Part shown: positions 23,451-34,170 of the stretch, piece by piece
How the letters are laid out: every line of letters begins with the position of its first letter
How positions within the stretch are numbered: the stretch's first letter is position 1
Assembly (NCBI GenBank): GCA_023213315.1
Contig: JAKCPI010001711.1
Coordinates: 186,001 to 250,000, forward strand
DNA: 64,000 nucleotides
Direction: 5' to 3'
Origin: Euborellia annulipes
Taxonomy: Eukaryota > Arthropoda > Insecta > Dermaptera > Anisolabididae
The notes under the pieces: generated by a model
What the model was told of the DNA's origin: nothing
The model's input: the letters and a program-made list of their open reading frames with translations, nothing else
Databases searched by the model: none
Made by a program: the position numbers and the translations under genes

Positions 23451-23636
23451 TACAGTAGTCTTTCCAAGTACAGTATAATATAATTATTATTCAGCTATTT
23501 GCTAAGATTAGGTACTCTGTTCCCGTAAAAACTTTTATAAAAAAGTAAACTCTAAATATTAACGATATAAATTAGTCATTAAATTTCTTTTTGGTTAATC
23601 TAACAACTTAATTTTAATGACTAAATAAATAAACAC

Positions 23637-24070
23637 GTGACGACACGCGTTTATTTATATTTCTCTCTTTTTTTCCTTTTGATGATATTTATGGTGACTT
23701 TAAAATTCACCTTTTTTTTCCTGTCCCGGATCTTTTCCCTGTTTGAGATGTCATCTCTTGCTCTGGCATTCATTCTAATTTTTTCCCGAGAGAAAGAGAA
23801 AGAGAGAGAGAGAGAGAGAGTGAGAAAGTGAGGGTGGGTGTGATTAACATGTCACGTGGTGACCCCTTGCGTGACAAATGGCACGCAACACGCACACCCA
23901 TACACCTACACGAACGCACAGACACACACACAAATGCACGAGGACATCCCTCATCACACAGCTGGGAGAGGAGTCAATTAACGGGACGCAATTTAAACGA
24001 CTTTACACCTCAACGGATGGACAACACCAGGGGATTATTTATTTCAAAGATTAGGAAATGTCCATAGAAA
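23637..24070. other. Unique block with GA tract and CpG/CA-rich sequence
   Basis: (GA)n at 23797-23828, then non-repetitive sequence with GTCACGTGGTGACC (about 23853, an extended CACGTG E-box palindrome) and GCGTGACAAATGGCACGC. The two plus-strand frames here do not join and have no domains. A cis-regulatory element is more likely than coding. Confidence 0.3.
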
Positions 24071-24394
24071 ATTTAATCTTATCAAAACGGATCATCCGTC
24101 GTCCTTTATTTATAGATTTACTAGCTTTAGGGTTATATCAAATACCCTAGATGAATAATTTTTCTTACAAAATCCTCTAATACTATGTAACAATATAAAG
24201 TGATGTAAATGACTTAAGTAAATTGTGATTGTTTATTTTTGTTGGTCTTTATCGGCATCTGAGGCCAATTAGATTTCATTTATTTTCATTTCAATTAGTT
24301 GAAATAAATATTTGTCTTTAGAGACAGAAAGCAAACCTCAGATCCTTAGATTAAGAAAATATTTTGTAAACATCATAATAATTTCTATACCAAG

Positions 24395-24596
24395 GAGTCG
24401 CGGGTTCGGACTCCAGGCGATTATTTTATTTAAGCCTTTTGGAAACCAAATGACTTAAATAAATATGCCTGGACATTTGGATAGCAAATGACTTAAATAA
24501 AATCATCGGACTGTCTGGGATCCGGGCCCGCGCCCCTTGGTCTTGAACGCCAGCACACTAGCAATTACACCAAGGCCCGAGGGCCACTATTGTTAA
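24395..24596. repeat. S1 SINE inverted (head-out) dimer
   Basis: Left half in plus orientation: GTCGCGGGTTCGGACTCCAG (B box) to TTTAAGCC...AAATGACTTAAAT. Right half in minus orientation, ending at TACACCAAGGCCCGAGGGCC, the complement of the S1 head. Both halves meet near the TTTAAGCC/GGCTTAAA palindrome internal to S1. No poly(A) tail remains. Confidence 0.7.
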
Positions 24597-24649
24597 ATTA
24601 TTTTTGTTTAAATTGAAAAAAATATTACTTCTTTGTTCTTTAACTTTGA

Positions 24650-24722
24650 TATAGCAATTGAAATAAATAGAGACGTGATCTAAATGGTATCATATGTCGA
24701 AAAAGACCTTAAACAAAAAAAA
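24650..24722 (+). repeat. S2 SINE 3' tail fragment
   Basis: CAATTGAAATAAATAGAG, GATCTAAATGG, TGTCGAAAAAGACCTTAAAC and a poly-A end, corresponding to the 3' part of S2 at 31371-31556. Confidence 0.5.
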
Positions 24723-25263
24723 ACTTAGTTATAGTACTTAATTAAAATAAAATTGGACGCCTAATAATTAAGAAAATAAAAAGAGAGATCAGATTGTAAT
24801 GACAACTCTAAAATTTGAGAAGTTTCAACTTTATTTAAATAACGCCAGTTCAGTTATGAAAATATGTATTTGAAGGACAAAGTATTGAATCAATAGCAGA
24901 ATTGTCTGCTAGTGTATTTAACATACAAACAATGCTTCAAGTTTTGCATGTAATTTGAACAAATAGCAATATATATAAACTATTGCAATAGTATTGAATA
25001 ATTTTATATATAAGCCTAAGCATTATTTGTGTATTAAATACAACTCTACAATTGAATCAATGCTTTGACATTCGAGTACACTGGACCATGGGTCGGGAAA
25101 TCGCGGCTGGCGAGCTCTTTCCGGATATTCGTGTGGTTCAAATAAGGAATAAAATATAGAAAATATTCCCGAAAAAAATTTATTTTAATGCTCTCTACCG
25201 ATAAAAATTAATTATGACTCTGTGCTTGATGTAATACTCAATTTTTCTGTTGAGTTTAGTAAT
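24723..25263. other. AT-rich stretch, no gene recognised
   Basis: Nothing identifiable. Confidence 0.45.
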
Positions 25264-25430
25264 GAATGGGTAAATGAGACAACAGAGGGTGTAGAAAAAT
25301 ATTTTTATTTAATCTTTTGGCGATCGATTTATTTCTAGCTGCCCTGAGGATGTCCTTTGGACGTAATCGATCGCCAAAAGATTAAATAAAAGTATTTTTC
25401 TACACACTCTGTTGTCTCATTTCACCATTC
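25264..25430. repeat. Foldback element F6
   Basis: Arms ATGAGACAACAGAG ... TAATCTTTTGGCGATCGATT and their complements. The centre carries CTGAGGA (25344-25350), TGTCC-TTT-GGAC as a stem-loop, then GTAATC. The second box is GTAA rather than GAAA, as in F8. AATAAA follows at about 25384. Confidence 0.7.
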
Positions 25431-25726
25431 ATAATTATGACTCATTAAAAATGTTGCTCCAAGTCTTAAAGGGTAAATTTGTCTCTTTAGATTTTTAAGT
25501 TTGTCGAGCCTTAAACTGGAATGGAAAAGGCGTTATTTAAATTATAGAAATGTCTTAAATTTGAGAGTTTTCAACATCGTAAAAACTCATCTTCTGACTG
25601 ACTGGTTATTCTTTTTATTGTTAAATTCAACGGCTAGTATATAAATTTATTCATAAATACATCAGGAAATTTCTACTTTTAGTAATATTGTCTGGATAAA
25701 GGAAATTCGAAAAGATAAAGTATTTT

Positions 25727-26090
25727 CATGATTAGGTAGATGTAGGCAGCAAGCAAATAATAAAAAAAACTATTTAATTATCGTCGACGTTTCGTGATCG
25801 AATCGATCCCATCTTCAGGAAGATAAACTCTTAATGTTGCCTAGATTGATGCATTTCGGTTCATACAAAAATAAATGAATGATTTGCAAAATGGTTCATA
25901 CAAAAATAAATGAATAAATTTGCATATACCATTAGATAATAAAAAGAACCGAAATGCATCAATCTAAGCAACATTAACAGTTAATCATCCTGAAGATGGG
26001 ATCGATTCGATCCTGAAACGTAGAGGATAATTAAATAAAGTTTTTTTTTTTATTTGTTGGCTGCCTGCATCTACCTAATCCTGATAATAA
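25727..26090. repeat. Foldback element F7 with complete module
   Basis: About 360-bp hairpin. Right arm (plus): CTGAAGA 25990-25996, GGGATCGATTCGATCC, GAAAC 26015-26019, AATAAAG about 16 nt later, then TTGGCTGCCTGC. Left arm (minus): CTGAAGA complement of 25812-25818, GAAACGTC complement of 25786-25793, then TTGCTGCCTAC. The inner arms share CCGAAATGCATCAATCTA. Confidence 0.8.
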
Positions 26091-27344
26091 CCACTTAGCC
26101 ATCGTATTTCTTCTACTTAAAAGTATTTTTTTTTATTTGTTTATAAATTATATCCAATTTTATCAAAGAATTGTTCAAAAAAAGCCAACGTAAGACTTTG
26201 AAGTCGGTTTTTATATATTTCTTGTTGTACTTCATATTTAGTTTGCTGAGTAATTATTACGTATTCTTTTATATTAAAATTTACAAATATTACAAAAAAA
26301 GTCAACCTTGAAAACTCGAAAAGAAGCCGAGAGAAACAATAGGCTGGTGGAAAAGAGAGAAGAGAAAAAAAAATCACTCTTTTGAAAATGATTAATTATC
26401 TCCTGGGATCTCCTCTCTCTGTCTTGTTTTCTCTACTCACCAACATCAAGAAGCAACCGAGAATGAGAGAGAGAAAGAGAGGGTTGTTGTAGTTGTTGTT
26501 ATTGTTGTTGTTGTTAATTTTTTTTTTTTTTTTGAAATGACCGCAATCGGTGAGCCCTTTTGTCCCTTTTTTCGACGGCGGTGGGGGTGGCAGAGTGAAA
26601 TCATTAACAGAGCTAATTTGTAACGGCGGGAGGGATAGAGTCAAAAAAATAGAGGCCCCGCTTTTGAGAGCGGGGATTAGGGGGATGATAATGAATTTTT
26701 AGAAGAGCGACTGGCGAAATGAATTTTTTTTTTTTTGGAGAGGGGGAGACAAGATGAATGGGGGTCGTTCGGGGATGAAACGGAATTGGGATCCAGTTTC
26801 TTCTTGGAGTAATTTTCTCTTTCTTCTCTCGTCTTTCGTCTTTCCATTTTTTTAAACTTCTTTATTTTAATTTCCATTTAAAAAGTAGAGTATGAATATC
26901 TTATATGAATTATTTAAGTTGTATTTTGTAATGAATTTAAATATTTGTATAAATGTGTATATAATTCAGGGAGAAGTTGCTGTTGATGTTATAAGTTAGG
27001 AAAAAGCAAGTACAAAGAAAAAGCCTTTGGATGCTAAATGCTTAAAGAAGCGTTTCGGACAATTTGTCCATTTCAGTCAACAAAATGTTTTGTCAGTGGA
27101 CAAAATTGTAGGCTTGTATCTATTTTAGGCACAAATTTGTCATTTTTCTTGATGCAAAATCGGTGCACATGTATTTTTTATAAAAGGGCCAAGGTTTAAA
27201 GGCAATGTGAGAGTTCAAATTATTCGAAAATGAATTTCACCACTATCCGAAACGTCTCCTTCGGCATTTGGCATCTAAAGCTGTTTTCTTTACTGTTCTT
27301 TCCTAACTTAAATGTTTATATAATAATCACAATAATAAAAGCAT
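26091..27344. other. Non-coding stretch with purine-rich and GC-richer unique part
   Basis: 26395-26860 is unique and GC-richer, with GA tracts, GTTGTT units, CGACGGCGGTGGGGGTGG and CGCTTTTGAGAGCGGGG. The minus-strand frames 26396-26877 are low complexity (Pro, Lys, Asn runs). No splice-supported exon. 27045-27300 contains AAACGTTTT-type fragments reminiscent of MITE T2 (CAAAATGTTTTGTCAGTGG). Confidence 0.35.
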
Positions 27345-27535
27345 ATAACGCCTGCTGAGAATCATAGTGGCGAAAACCCGAAATTCAACAATTCGAGAAA
27401 AGGCGTTTGAAAGATTTATTAACATATAAGTTACATTTAAATAGCCCGCAACGCATGAATAGGCCTGAATCAATAGCAAAGAATGGAAATATATTATATT
27501 TTCGCTACTTTGGCGCTCAAAAGAGATTGCTTATA
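27345..27535. mobile_element. MITE T1, broken copy
   Basis: Left end ATAACGCCTGCTGAGAATCA and the internal TTTTCGCTACTTTGG/GCTCAAAAGAGA. The opposite terminus is missing. Relative to the other two copies the interior is in inverted order. Confidence 0.65.
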
Positions 27536-27616
27536 TAATTTTTTTAAATAAAAGTGTCATCTTTGATAGGCCTAATTCAAGATAATTAAATTGTATACTA
27601 GATCAATACTGTATAC

Positions 27617-27784
27617 CAGCGGTTCCCAACCCGTGGGCCGCGGGCTTATTGGAACTGAGCCGCGGACGTTAGAGGAAAAAAACAATTTATATAAGCCAAT
27701 ATATAGGTTTACATATACACTGGGCCTCAGCGGTTTTTTTACGGAAAAAGTGGGCCGCACATCAAAAAAGGTTGGGAACTGCTG
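27617..27784. mobile_element. hAT-type MITE with 8-bp target duplication
   Basis: 168 bp with TIRs CAGCGGTTCCCAACC and GGTTGGGAACTGCTG, flanked by perfect direct repeats CTGTATAC (27609-27616 and 27785-27792). The CAG-type terminus with TTCCCAACC, GGGCCGC near both ends and an 8-bp duplication are hallmarks of hAT elements. Overlapping open frames on both strands are by-products. Confidence 0.9.
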
Positions 27785-27799
27785 CTGTATACTATATAT

Positions 27800-28818
27800 G
27801 ACTGGCAACTATTTTTTTTTTTTAAATAGGTCTACTGTATTTATTGATAAATTTAAAAAGAAGAATAAAAAATTAGTGTTATAAATAAATAGGCCTATAA
27901 TAATGTTAATATAGGGACCAGAAATTTATAAGTTTGCCTATCGAAATGTAGGCAACCCAATTCATTAATTTATCTATTAATTTTCTATTAACATGAGCTC
28001 TTTACCAGCTGTATATGAGAGGTGTCAATAGAGAGAGATTAATCGAAAAATCTATTAGTTAATTCATAATTTTAGTTGCCTATCTTCCACTAAAAGAAAA
28101 CGAATTAATTTATATAGTCTACTCCTTGAAAAAAAAAAAAACTAAAATTTACTTTAATTAGATAGACTTAAATAAAATAAATTTTTAAACACTCTTCAGA
28201 GGTCTACACTTTATCACAATATCAGAATTAATTAATGAAATTTAATTATAAATTTCTGAATTTTTAATAAAGTTGAAAACAAATTATTTGAAAGTCAGTC
28301 ATCATCTCATTTAGATTTAAATTTTAATGATAATTTGAAAAGTATAATAGTAGATATATTTTACAGGTTTTAGTAAAAATTGAAGTTCCCTTTGAACAGG
28401 TTTTTTTTTTTTTTTTTTTTTTTTTTGTTATTTTATGAAAAAGTTTGCGTGCATCTGTCTTATCTGCTGATGAACGGGGATCGAAGATATGTCACACGAT
28501 AATTCAAAAACTACACGCACTATCATTTAATTTAATAATAATTATATAAAGGAGATAGAGAGTTAATTATTAGTTATAATTAGTATTTTTTTTTTTTCGA
28601 AAGAACTAAGTGGAAATTCCACTCTTGTTACAATAATTTTATCTTGTCAAGAAATAAGTAAAACTTGACGTGAATGTTTTAGAAATTAAGGAAGCAAACG
28701 ATAAACAATATGATAGCCATGAAACAAAATAAAAAAAAAAATTGATATAGGAGGGTAAATAAATATAATTCCTAGTCTACTAGCGTAAAATGATCTGTCC
28801 ATAATCAAAATAAAGTAT
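27800..28818. other. AT-rich stretch with long poly-T
   Basis: Poly-T at about 28401-28426; nothing else recognised. The run may be the tail of a lost retroposon on the minus strand. Confidence 0.45.
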
Positions 28819-29235
28819 GATGAAAATGAGCTAAAAGGTTGAAATTTTATATTTAAATTTAGTATTGAAGTGCGAAAATAAGATTTTAAATAAAATTGGC
28901 AAAAGAGTATTAGTACTTGACAGATTGTACTTTTTCAGTTTTTTCGATTTTCTCAAAATTTGCCCAGAAAATCTTCAATTATTTTTTAGATGCTCTTCAA
29001 AATGTATATTCTCATTTTGCCCTCAGAATTGTGTGAAGTACACTTTATGAAATTTTATACTTAAGTTATGCATCCCCCTAGAGCGTGAAAATAAGCTTTT
29101 AAACAAAATCAGCAAAAGTACTTTACTGATGTACTTTTTCACTTTTTTTCGATTGTGCCAAAATTCGATCTAACGATTTTTTTTAAACTTCAAAAATCAA
29201 TTATTTTTTAAATGCTCTTTTAAATGCATATTCTC

Positions 29236-29466
29236 GCCCTCGGGGTTTGGCGTAGAGGTTAGCGTGCTAACCAAAAGTCGCGGGTTCGGACCCCAGGCAG
29301 TCCGATGATTTTATTTAAGCCATTTGGATACCAAATGGCTTAAATAAGAATGCCTGGACCCCAAATAAATATATATTATTAAATAACGGTTATCGTAAAA
29401 GTCTTAAATGGTCTAAGTTGCCGAAAAGACTGTGTGAATGAGAAAAAAGTGTGAGTGTTAAAAAAA
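29236..29466 (+). mobile_element. S1 SINE, full length, with target duplication
   Basis: tRNA-like head GCCCTCGGGGTTTGGCGTAG, AGGTTAGCGTGC, and B box GGGTTCGGACCCC; palindromic middle TTTAAGCCATTTGG/CCAAATGGCTTAAA; tail motif GTTGCCGAAAAGAC and poly-A. Flanked by AAATGCATATTCTC (29222-29235 and 29467-29480), a 14-bp direct repeat typical of LINE-type target-primed insertion. The copy lacks the CCTCGTATA segment found in other S1 heads. Confidence 0.9.
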
Positions 29467-29616
29467 AAATGCATATTCTCATATTGCCTTTGAAATCCTT
29501 TTATTAGAAGTATTTCATAGAAAAGATTGGAGAAAGGCTTGTCATGGTAACAAAATATAAATATTTTTCTGTTTATAAATTCTACATCTTGAATTCAAAT
29601 TAAACACACTTTTTCC

Positions 29617-29836
29617 CTCACACATACAGTATTTTCGGTAATTTAGGCAATATACTAGTAAGACTACGATTCTCGTATTTTAGTAATATATCTATTAAGA
29701 GTCCAGGCATATTTTTTAAGCTCTTTGGTATCCAAATGATTTAAATAAAATCATCGGACTGCCTAGAATCCGAACCCGTGACCCGTGGTATAGAAGACCA
29801 GCACGCTAGCATCTACACCAAGGCCCGGGGCTAATT
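29617..29836 (-). mobile_element. S1 SINE, minus orientation
   Basis: Poly-T and CTCACACATAC at the left, the B box complement GAATCCGAACCCGTGACCC, and TACACCAAGGCCCGGGGC at the right. TTTATAAATT(C/T)TACATCTTG is repeated on both sides (about 29572 and 29850), a long target duplication with one mismatch. Confidence 0.8.
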
Positions 29837-30148
29837 ATTATGATGTTTATAAATTTTACATCTTGAATTTAATATATTGGAGGAAACTAAATATATATAG
29901 ACACAAAAAAATCTGGAGTGACAAGCACAGAACACAACTTTCAAATATCGACGATAAGAGAAAGTTGTGTCCTGTCACACCAGATTTTTTTTCAATGATA
30001 TGATGTTATCATTAGGGTTTGGAACCGGTGGAAACGAAACCGGTATACCGGTTTTTTGGCAATTTTGAAAAACGAGAAACGAGTTTTTCGAAAAACGAAT
30101 TCGGTTTTTTATTTTTCTTCAGTAATACTTGTATTCAAATTATAAATT

Positions 30149-30200
30149 GCCCGTGACCCATGGCTCAGAGAGAAGACATTATCTTCTAGGGGCTTAGGGT
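30149..30200 (+). repeat. S2 SINE head fragment
   Basis: CCCGTGACCCATGGCTCAG and AGAGAAGACATTATCTTCTA match the start of S2 at 31371. The B-box part is replaced by foldback F8. Confidence 0.55.
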
Positions 30201-30379
30201 TTCGGGGTCGGTTGACGTTACGGTCTCAGTTGAGACCATCTTCAGAGTCCAAAATAGCCAGGATGAGAATAAATTTTAAAATTACAATTTTCTTTCAACA
30301 TATATGTACATATATATATAATATGTTGAAAGAAAATTGTAATTTTAAAATTATTCTCATCCTGGTATTTTGGAGGGGG

Positions 30380-30840
30380 GCGGTATAACTCGCGAAAAAT
30401 TTTCTCGCGAAACAAAAGTCGCGAAAAAACTCGCGAAAAAAAACTCGCGAAAATTTTTTCGCCGAAAGTAAAAACTCGCCGAAAAAAAACTCGCCGAAAA
30501 AAAGTCGCCAAATTTTTCTCGCCGAAAGCAAAAACTCGCCGAAAATTTTCTCGCCGAAAAAACTCGCCGAAAGCAAAATCTCGCCGAAAGTTTTCTCGCC
30601 GAAAAAATCTCGCCGAAAAAACTCGCCGAAAAAACTCGCCGAAAAAAACTCGCCAAAATTTTATCCCGAAAACAAACTCGCCGAAAGGAAAAACTCGCCG
30701 AAAGGAAAATCTCGCCGAAAAACAAACTCGCCGAACAAATCTCGCCGAAAAAAAACTGGCCGAAAATTTTCTCGCCGAAAAAAACTCGCCGAAAAAAACT
30801 CGCCGAAAAAAAAACTCGCCGAAAAAAAAACTCGCCGAAA
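30380..30840 (+). repeat. CTCGCCGAAAA tandem array, left arm
   Basis: About 35 units of 10-20 bp built on CTCGCCGAAA with variable A runs and interspersed TTTTC, ATTTT, AAAGC or AAAGG spacers. CTCGCGAAA variants are concentrated at the outer left end (30388-30445), so the array is graded. Long minus-strand frames (FFGEFFSAS-type) are translation of the repeat, not genes. Confidence 0.9.
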
Positions 30841-31039
30841 TTTAAATTTAAAAGATGAAATAAAAGTAGATATATTGCGTCCCTCTGCCCCCTCCTAGAG
30901 AATGCCAGAAGGGGGCTATCTACCCCCCCGGTCAGGGGCGATTAAAGGGGGCGGTGGGGGTGATCCCCCCCCCCGAGAAGAAATTCAAAAAGTTATAAAA
31001 ACTAGTAATCTAAAGAAATGTTTTCCGGGCCTTAATTTC

Positions 31040-31133
31040 AATTGAATTTGTTACCAATCAATTTAAATAAATAGGAAAAGGGGTCTAAATGCTAGATGCC
31101 GACAAAGTCCTTAAATAAAAAAAATAAAAAAAA
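31040..31133 (+). repeat. S2 SINE 3' part, truncated
   Basis: CAATTGAATTTGTTACC, AATCAATTTAAATAAATAGG, GGGGTCTAAATGCTAGATGCC and a poly-A-rich end match the 3' half of S2 at 31371-31556. Confidence 0.55.
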
Positions 31134-31370
31134 AACGCCCCCCCCGACAAAATTGCATTAATCCACCCCTGCCCCCGGCCTATGGGCGTAGCTATGCAAT
31201 GTGATCTTCGGAATTATAACATCGAAATTTGTCGCACAACTAAATAAAATTCCTTTTGAACAAAAAGAATTAAATTTAAAAAAATAAAAACCAATTTTAT
31301 TATTTTACGGCTGCTAAAAAGTTTCTATTTAAAAAAAAATTATTTTTGTCTGTGAATTTATTTTCGGCTA

Positions 31371-31556
31371 GGCCCGTGACCCGTGGCTCAGAGAGAAGAG
31401 TTTAGCTTCTCATAACCACATGGTGGGGTCCCGGGTTCGTGTCCTGTCCCAAAGCGAAACAAATTTATTTCACTTGAATTGGATAACAAACATTTGAAAT
31501 AAATAAGGGATGGGGTCTAAATGGCCTTAGATGCCGAAAAGACATTAAACTATAAA
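31371..31556 (+). mobile_element. S2 SINE, full length, inserted in the satellite arm
   Basis: Head GCCCGTGACCCGTGGCTCAG (A-box-like TGGCTCAGAG) and GGGTTCGTGTCC (B box). Body TTGAATTGGATAACAAACAT; tail GGTCTAAATGGCCTTAGATG, CCGAAAAGACATTAAAC, A-rich end. Flanks TATTTTCGGCTAG and TATTTTCGGCGAG form a target duplication with one mismatch, placing the insertion in a satellite unit. Confidence 0.8.
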
Positions 31557-31576
31557 ATAAAAAATAAAAAAATATT

Positions 31577-31965
31577 TTCGGCGAGTTCTTCTTTCGGCGA
31601 GTTTTTTTTCGGCGAGATATTTTCGGCGAGAAAATTTTCGGCGAGTTCTTCCTTTCGGCGAGAAAATTTTCGGCAGATTTTCCTTTCGGCGAGTTTTTTT
31701 CGGCGAGATTTTCCTTTCGGCGAGAAAATTTTCGGCGAGTTTTTTCGGCGAGATTTCCCATTCGGCGAGTATTTTTTTCGGCGAGTTTTTTTCGGCGGGA
31801 AAATTTTCGGGAGTTTTTTTTCGGCGAGTTTTTCCTTTCGGCGAGTTTTTTCGGCGAGAAAATTTTCGGCGAGTTTTTTTTCGGCGAGATTTTGCTTTCG
31901 GCGAGAAAATTTTCGGCGAGTTTTTTTTCGGCGAGATTTTTTCGGCGAGTTTTTTCGGCGATTCA
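31577..31965 (-). repeat. CTCGCCGAAAA tandem array, right arm (inverted)
   Basis: Same units as the left arm on the opposite strand (TTTTCGGCGAG). About 28 units with TTTCCTTTCGGCGAG and AAAATTTTCGGCGAG variants. The plus-strand 172-codon frame and minus-strand 138-codon frame are translations of the array. Confidence 0.9.
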
Positions 31966-32040
31966 TACCAGAGCCATTTTGGAGCTCTGAAGATGGTCTC
32001 GACCGAGACCGTAACGTCAGCCTAATGGGTATTAAATAAA

Positions 32041-33960
32041 CGAAATAAATACTAGCTGCTTTCTTTCTTCATCCTGATACACATCAACAAAAAAGTGTGT
32101 GTTTTAAAAAATAAAAAATAATAATAATTTTCTTTACAAGAAAAGGCAACGGTCCGTCGCAAACAGGGGCGCGGTTATTAAAAAATAATTCTATTAAATA
32201 TTGTTTTGAATATTTTTTTTCCTTGATTTATTTAAGGAACATTTTTTTGTTTATTATTACTAAGGGTCAAGGGATCTTTTTCGTACCAAACCATAAAATA
32301 TTTCTAAATTATGTATTATGTTTGTATACAAATTAATTCAACTTCTAAAATGGTGGTTAAGAGAAAAAAATTAAAAGTTTGGTTTTAGTTTGTAAAAAAC
32401 GAAAAAGTTTTAAAATTTCGGTTTTCAAATTATCATATCACTATTAGAAAAATTATTTAATGGTCAATTATCAAATCAATGTCATGACGGGTCATTTTAA
32501 TTTTAAGAATATATTTAGAAAATTAGGGGAAGATTAGTAATTATTTACATCTTAGATTAGATGGGTGGGGGAACTTAATAGAGAAAATTGGCTGCATTTG
32601 CGAGTGCACCCTCCGGGCCTCCTCCCTTTTGCTTATCTTATCAGTGGCGCACTTAAAGCCTCTCCAAGCTATATTTCTCTTCGACCCTTCATTCAAAAAG
32701 TGAAAGGAGGGGCTCGTTGCTTTTGAATTCATATTTTAATTTTTACTCATAAATTTGATACAGAATCTTTATCTCTCAACGATTCAGAGAACAATAGATC
32801 AAGATAATAAAAATAAGATCGAATCACAAAGGAAAAAAAAATAATAAATAGGCTACGGCGAGGGTTGGTTTTCAGAAGAGAGACACCTACGGGGCGGAGT
32901 ATTTTCTTTGAATGGAATATTATTATTATTGTTATCATAAAAGTTATTTAACAGTGATTTTGATGCTTCTCGATGTTTTAGACCTCCCAAAAAGTAAAAA
33001 AAAAAAAACTTTTTTGCAATTATGTCGGTGTGTAAGTGATCACGATTACTTCAAAACGAAAGCAGTCAGATCGATGAAAATTGGTATATATTCTTCTTAC
33101 ACTAAAATTGTAGATGTGTATTAACTTTTGGTGTAAATTCGTCAAGAGGATGTAGTATTTTATCTAATGAGTTTTTTTTTTAATTTTGAAATTTTGTTTG
33201 ACGTTGTAAGATAATCACGCATTTGTAGAATTTGTAGAATATACGAGAAAGTCTAGTCATTGGAGAACTTTTTATAATTTAAAAGAAATTTCCAAGTATT
33301 TCGACAATTACTTATCATCTTCAAAAGCGTTACTGAATTACTAAAGAATGTAATCACTTCTGTTGGGGACAAATAATTGTCGAAATACGTATTACGTTGT
33401 TAATTTTATTATTTTAATAAATTCTTTGAAACAAATAACCTAGTATTTAATTTGTATAATATATTAATTTACAAAAAGTTTTGAAGAGACCTAAAGTCAA
33501 AAGTTAAAAATTTTTTTTAGTAATATAGAAATTGAAGTTTTTTCTTTTACTCATTGCAATAAGTTTTTATTTTAGATAACCTATAAAAAAATAATCAATT
33601 TAGTTTTAAATGGAAGAAAAGTAAGGTAAAATTTTTATTAGTTTATAAAAACAAAATATGAAATTTATATAATCTTATTAAATTCATGATAACAAAGCCT
33701 TTGAATTTCTCTACTCTTGTTGCCAATTTAGAAATTACTCGTTAAAATCTTTGAAGGAAACTTTTAAATGACTATCTTAATTTTTGATCTGGACTATCTT
33801 AATGTTAAAATAGGTAGGATTTAATTTATATTTAATTGGAGATTGAGAATTTATAAGGCCGACTTTTTTGTAAGATTGGTTTTAACGGTATATCGCCTTA
33901 CCGGGAAAGAAATGCAAGTAAGTAGCCTAATATGAAGTAATTAGCCCAAACAATTAATGT
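32041..33960. other. AT-rich stretch, no gene supported
   Basis: A minus-strand 63-codon frame at 32541-32732 contains AGTGCGCCACTG, a motif shared with decayed repeats near 2.2 and 22.2 kb, so I treat it as repeat-derived. TTGATAAGATAAG-type GATA sites occur at about 32630. A weak inverted pair GTATTTCGACAATTA / AATTGTCGAAATAC (33297 and 33377) looks like a remnant foldback. Confidence 0.4.
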
Positions 33961-33961
33961 A

Positions 33962-34170
33962 TAGTGAGGGACAATATTAAGTCCCACCCACGCGTTTTCT
34001 ACTTGTGATTATTTCATTGTTTTTATAAAACAAAATGAGAAACTTTATTGGAAATTTTCTAGGTTTGAAGCATGAAAGTTTCCATTAAAAAAAATATATA
34101 TTTTTTTAAAAACAATTAAATAATCACAAGTTGAAAACGCATGGTTGGGACTTAATATTGTCTCTCACTG
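33962..34170. mobile_element. Mariner-type MITE with TA duplication
   Basis: Left TAGTGAGGGACAATATTAAG, right complement CTTAATATTGTCTCTCACTG. Inner arms GCGTTTTCTACTTGTGATTA and its complement. TA on both sides. Terminal bases CAGTGAGNGNCA and the AATTAAGTCCC-like sub-terminal motif are shared with the MITE at 22784-23014, so both probably used one transposase. Confidence 0.85.

Larger units (their letters stand above)
28819..29991 (+). repeat. R1 array: partial copy plus full copy, twice interrupted by S1 SINEs
   Basis: First a partial copy (28819-29048) starting at ATGAAAATGAGCTAAAAGG and ending in the AAGTACACTTTAT segment. Then a second copy starts again at GAAATTTTATACTTAAG, is interrupted at 29236-29466 and 29617-29836 by SINEs, and ends in the terminal palindrome 29907-29991 (AATCTGGAGTGACAAGC ... 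CTGTCACACCAGATT). The R1 order is continuous once the SINEs are removed. Confidence 0.8.
30200..32040. repeat. Foldback element F8 with satellite arms
   Basis: Outer arms: GACGTTACGGTCTCAG ... GAGACCATCTTCAGAG (left) and CTCTGAAGATGGTCTCG ... GAGACCGTAACGTC (right). Each arm continues into a tandem array of CTCGCCGAAAA-type units (left 30380-30840, right inverted 31577-31965). In both arms the hammerhead-like second box reads GTAAC. On the right arm AATAAA (about 32033) and TAGCTGCTTTC (about 32054) follow. The middle is unique sequence plus an S2 SINE. Confidence 0.75.

Noticed and set aside
26396..26877. Two minus-strand frames of 66-82 codons
   Set aside because: Low-complexity Pro/Lys/Asn from purine tracts and poly-T. 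No acceptor or donor pair keeps a frame.
30242..30725. Three overlapping minus-strand frames of 89-122 codons
   Set aside because: Same tandem array on the other arm. Three frames open at once shows absence of selection on one protein.
30380..31965. CRISPR array
   Set aside because: Units are short, variable and contiguous without unique spacers. It is a tandem repeat in an animal genome.
31521..32039. 172-codon plus-strand frame and overlapping 138-codon minus-strand frame
   Set aside because: Both are translations of the CTCGCCGAAAA tandem array (FSASFFRRD-type and SPKKNSPKKTRRK-type periodic peptides).
32541..32732. 63-codon minus-strand frame that looks moderately coding
   Set aside because: Contains AGTGCGCCACTG, a motif shared with decayed repeats at about 2.2 and 22.2 kb, and lacks splice signals.
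33240..33420. A further foldback with GTATTTCGACAATTA arms
   Set aside because: Short weak arms and no CTGANGA box. Left as a possible remnant only.
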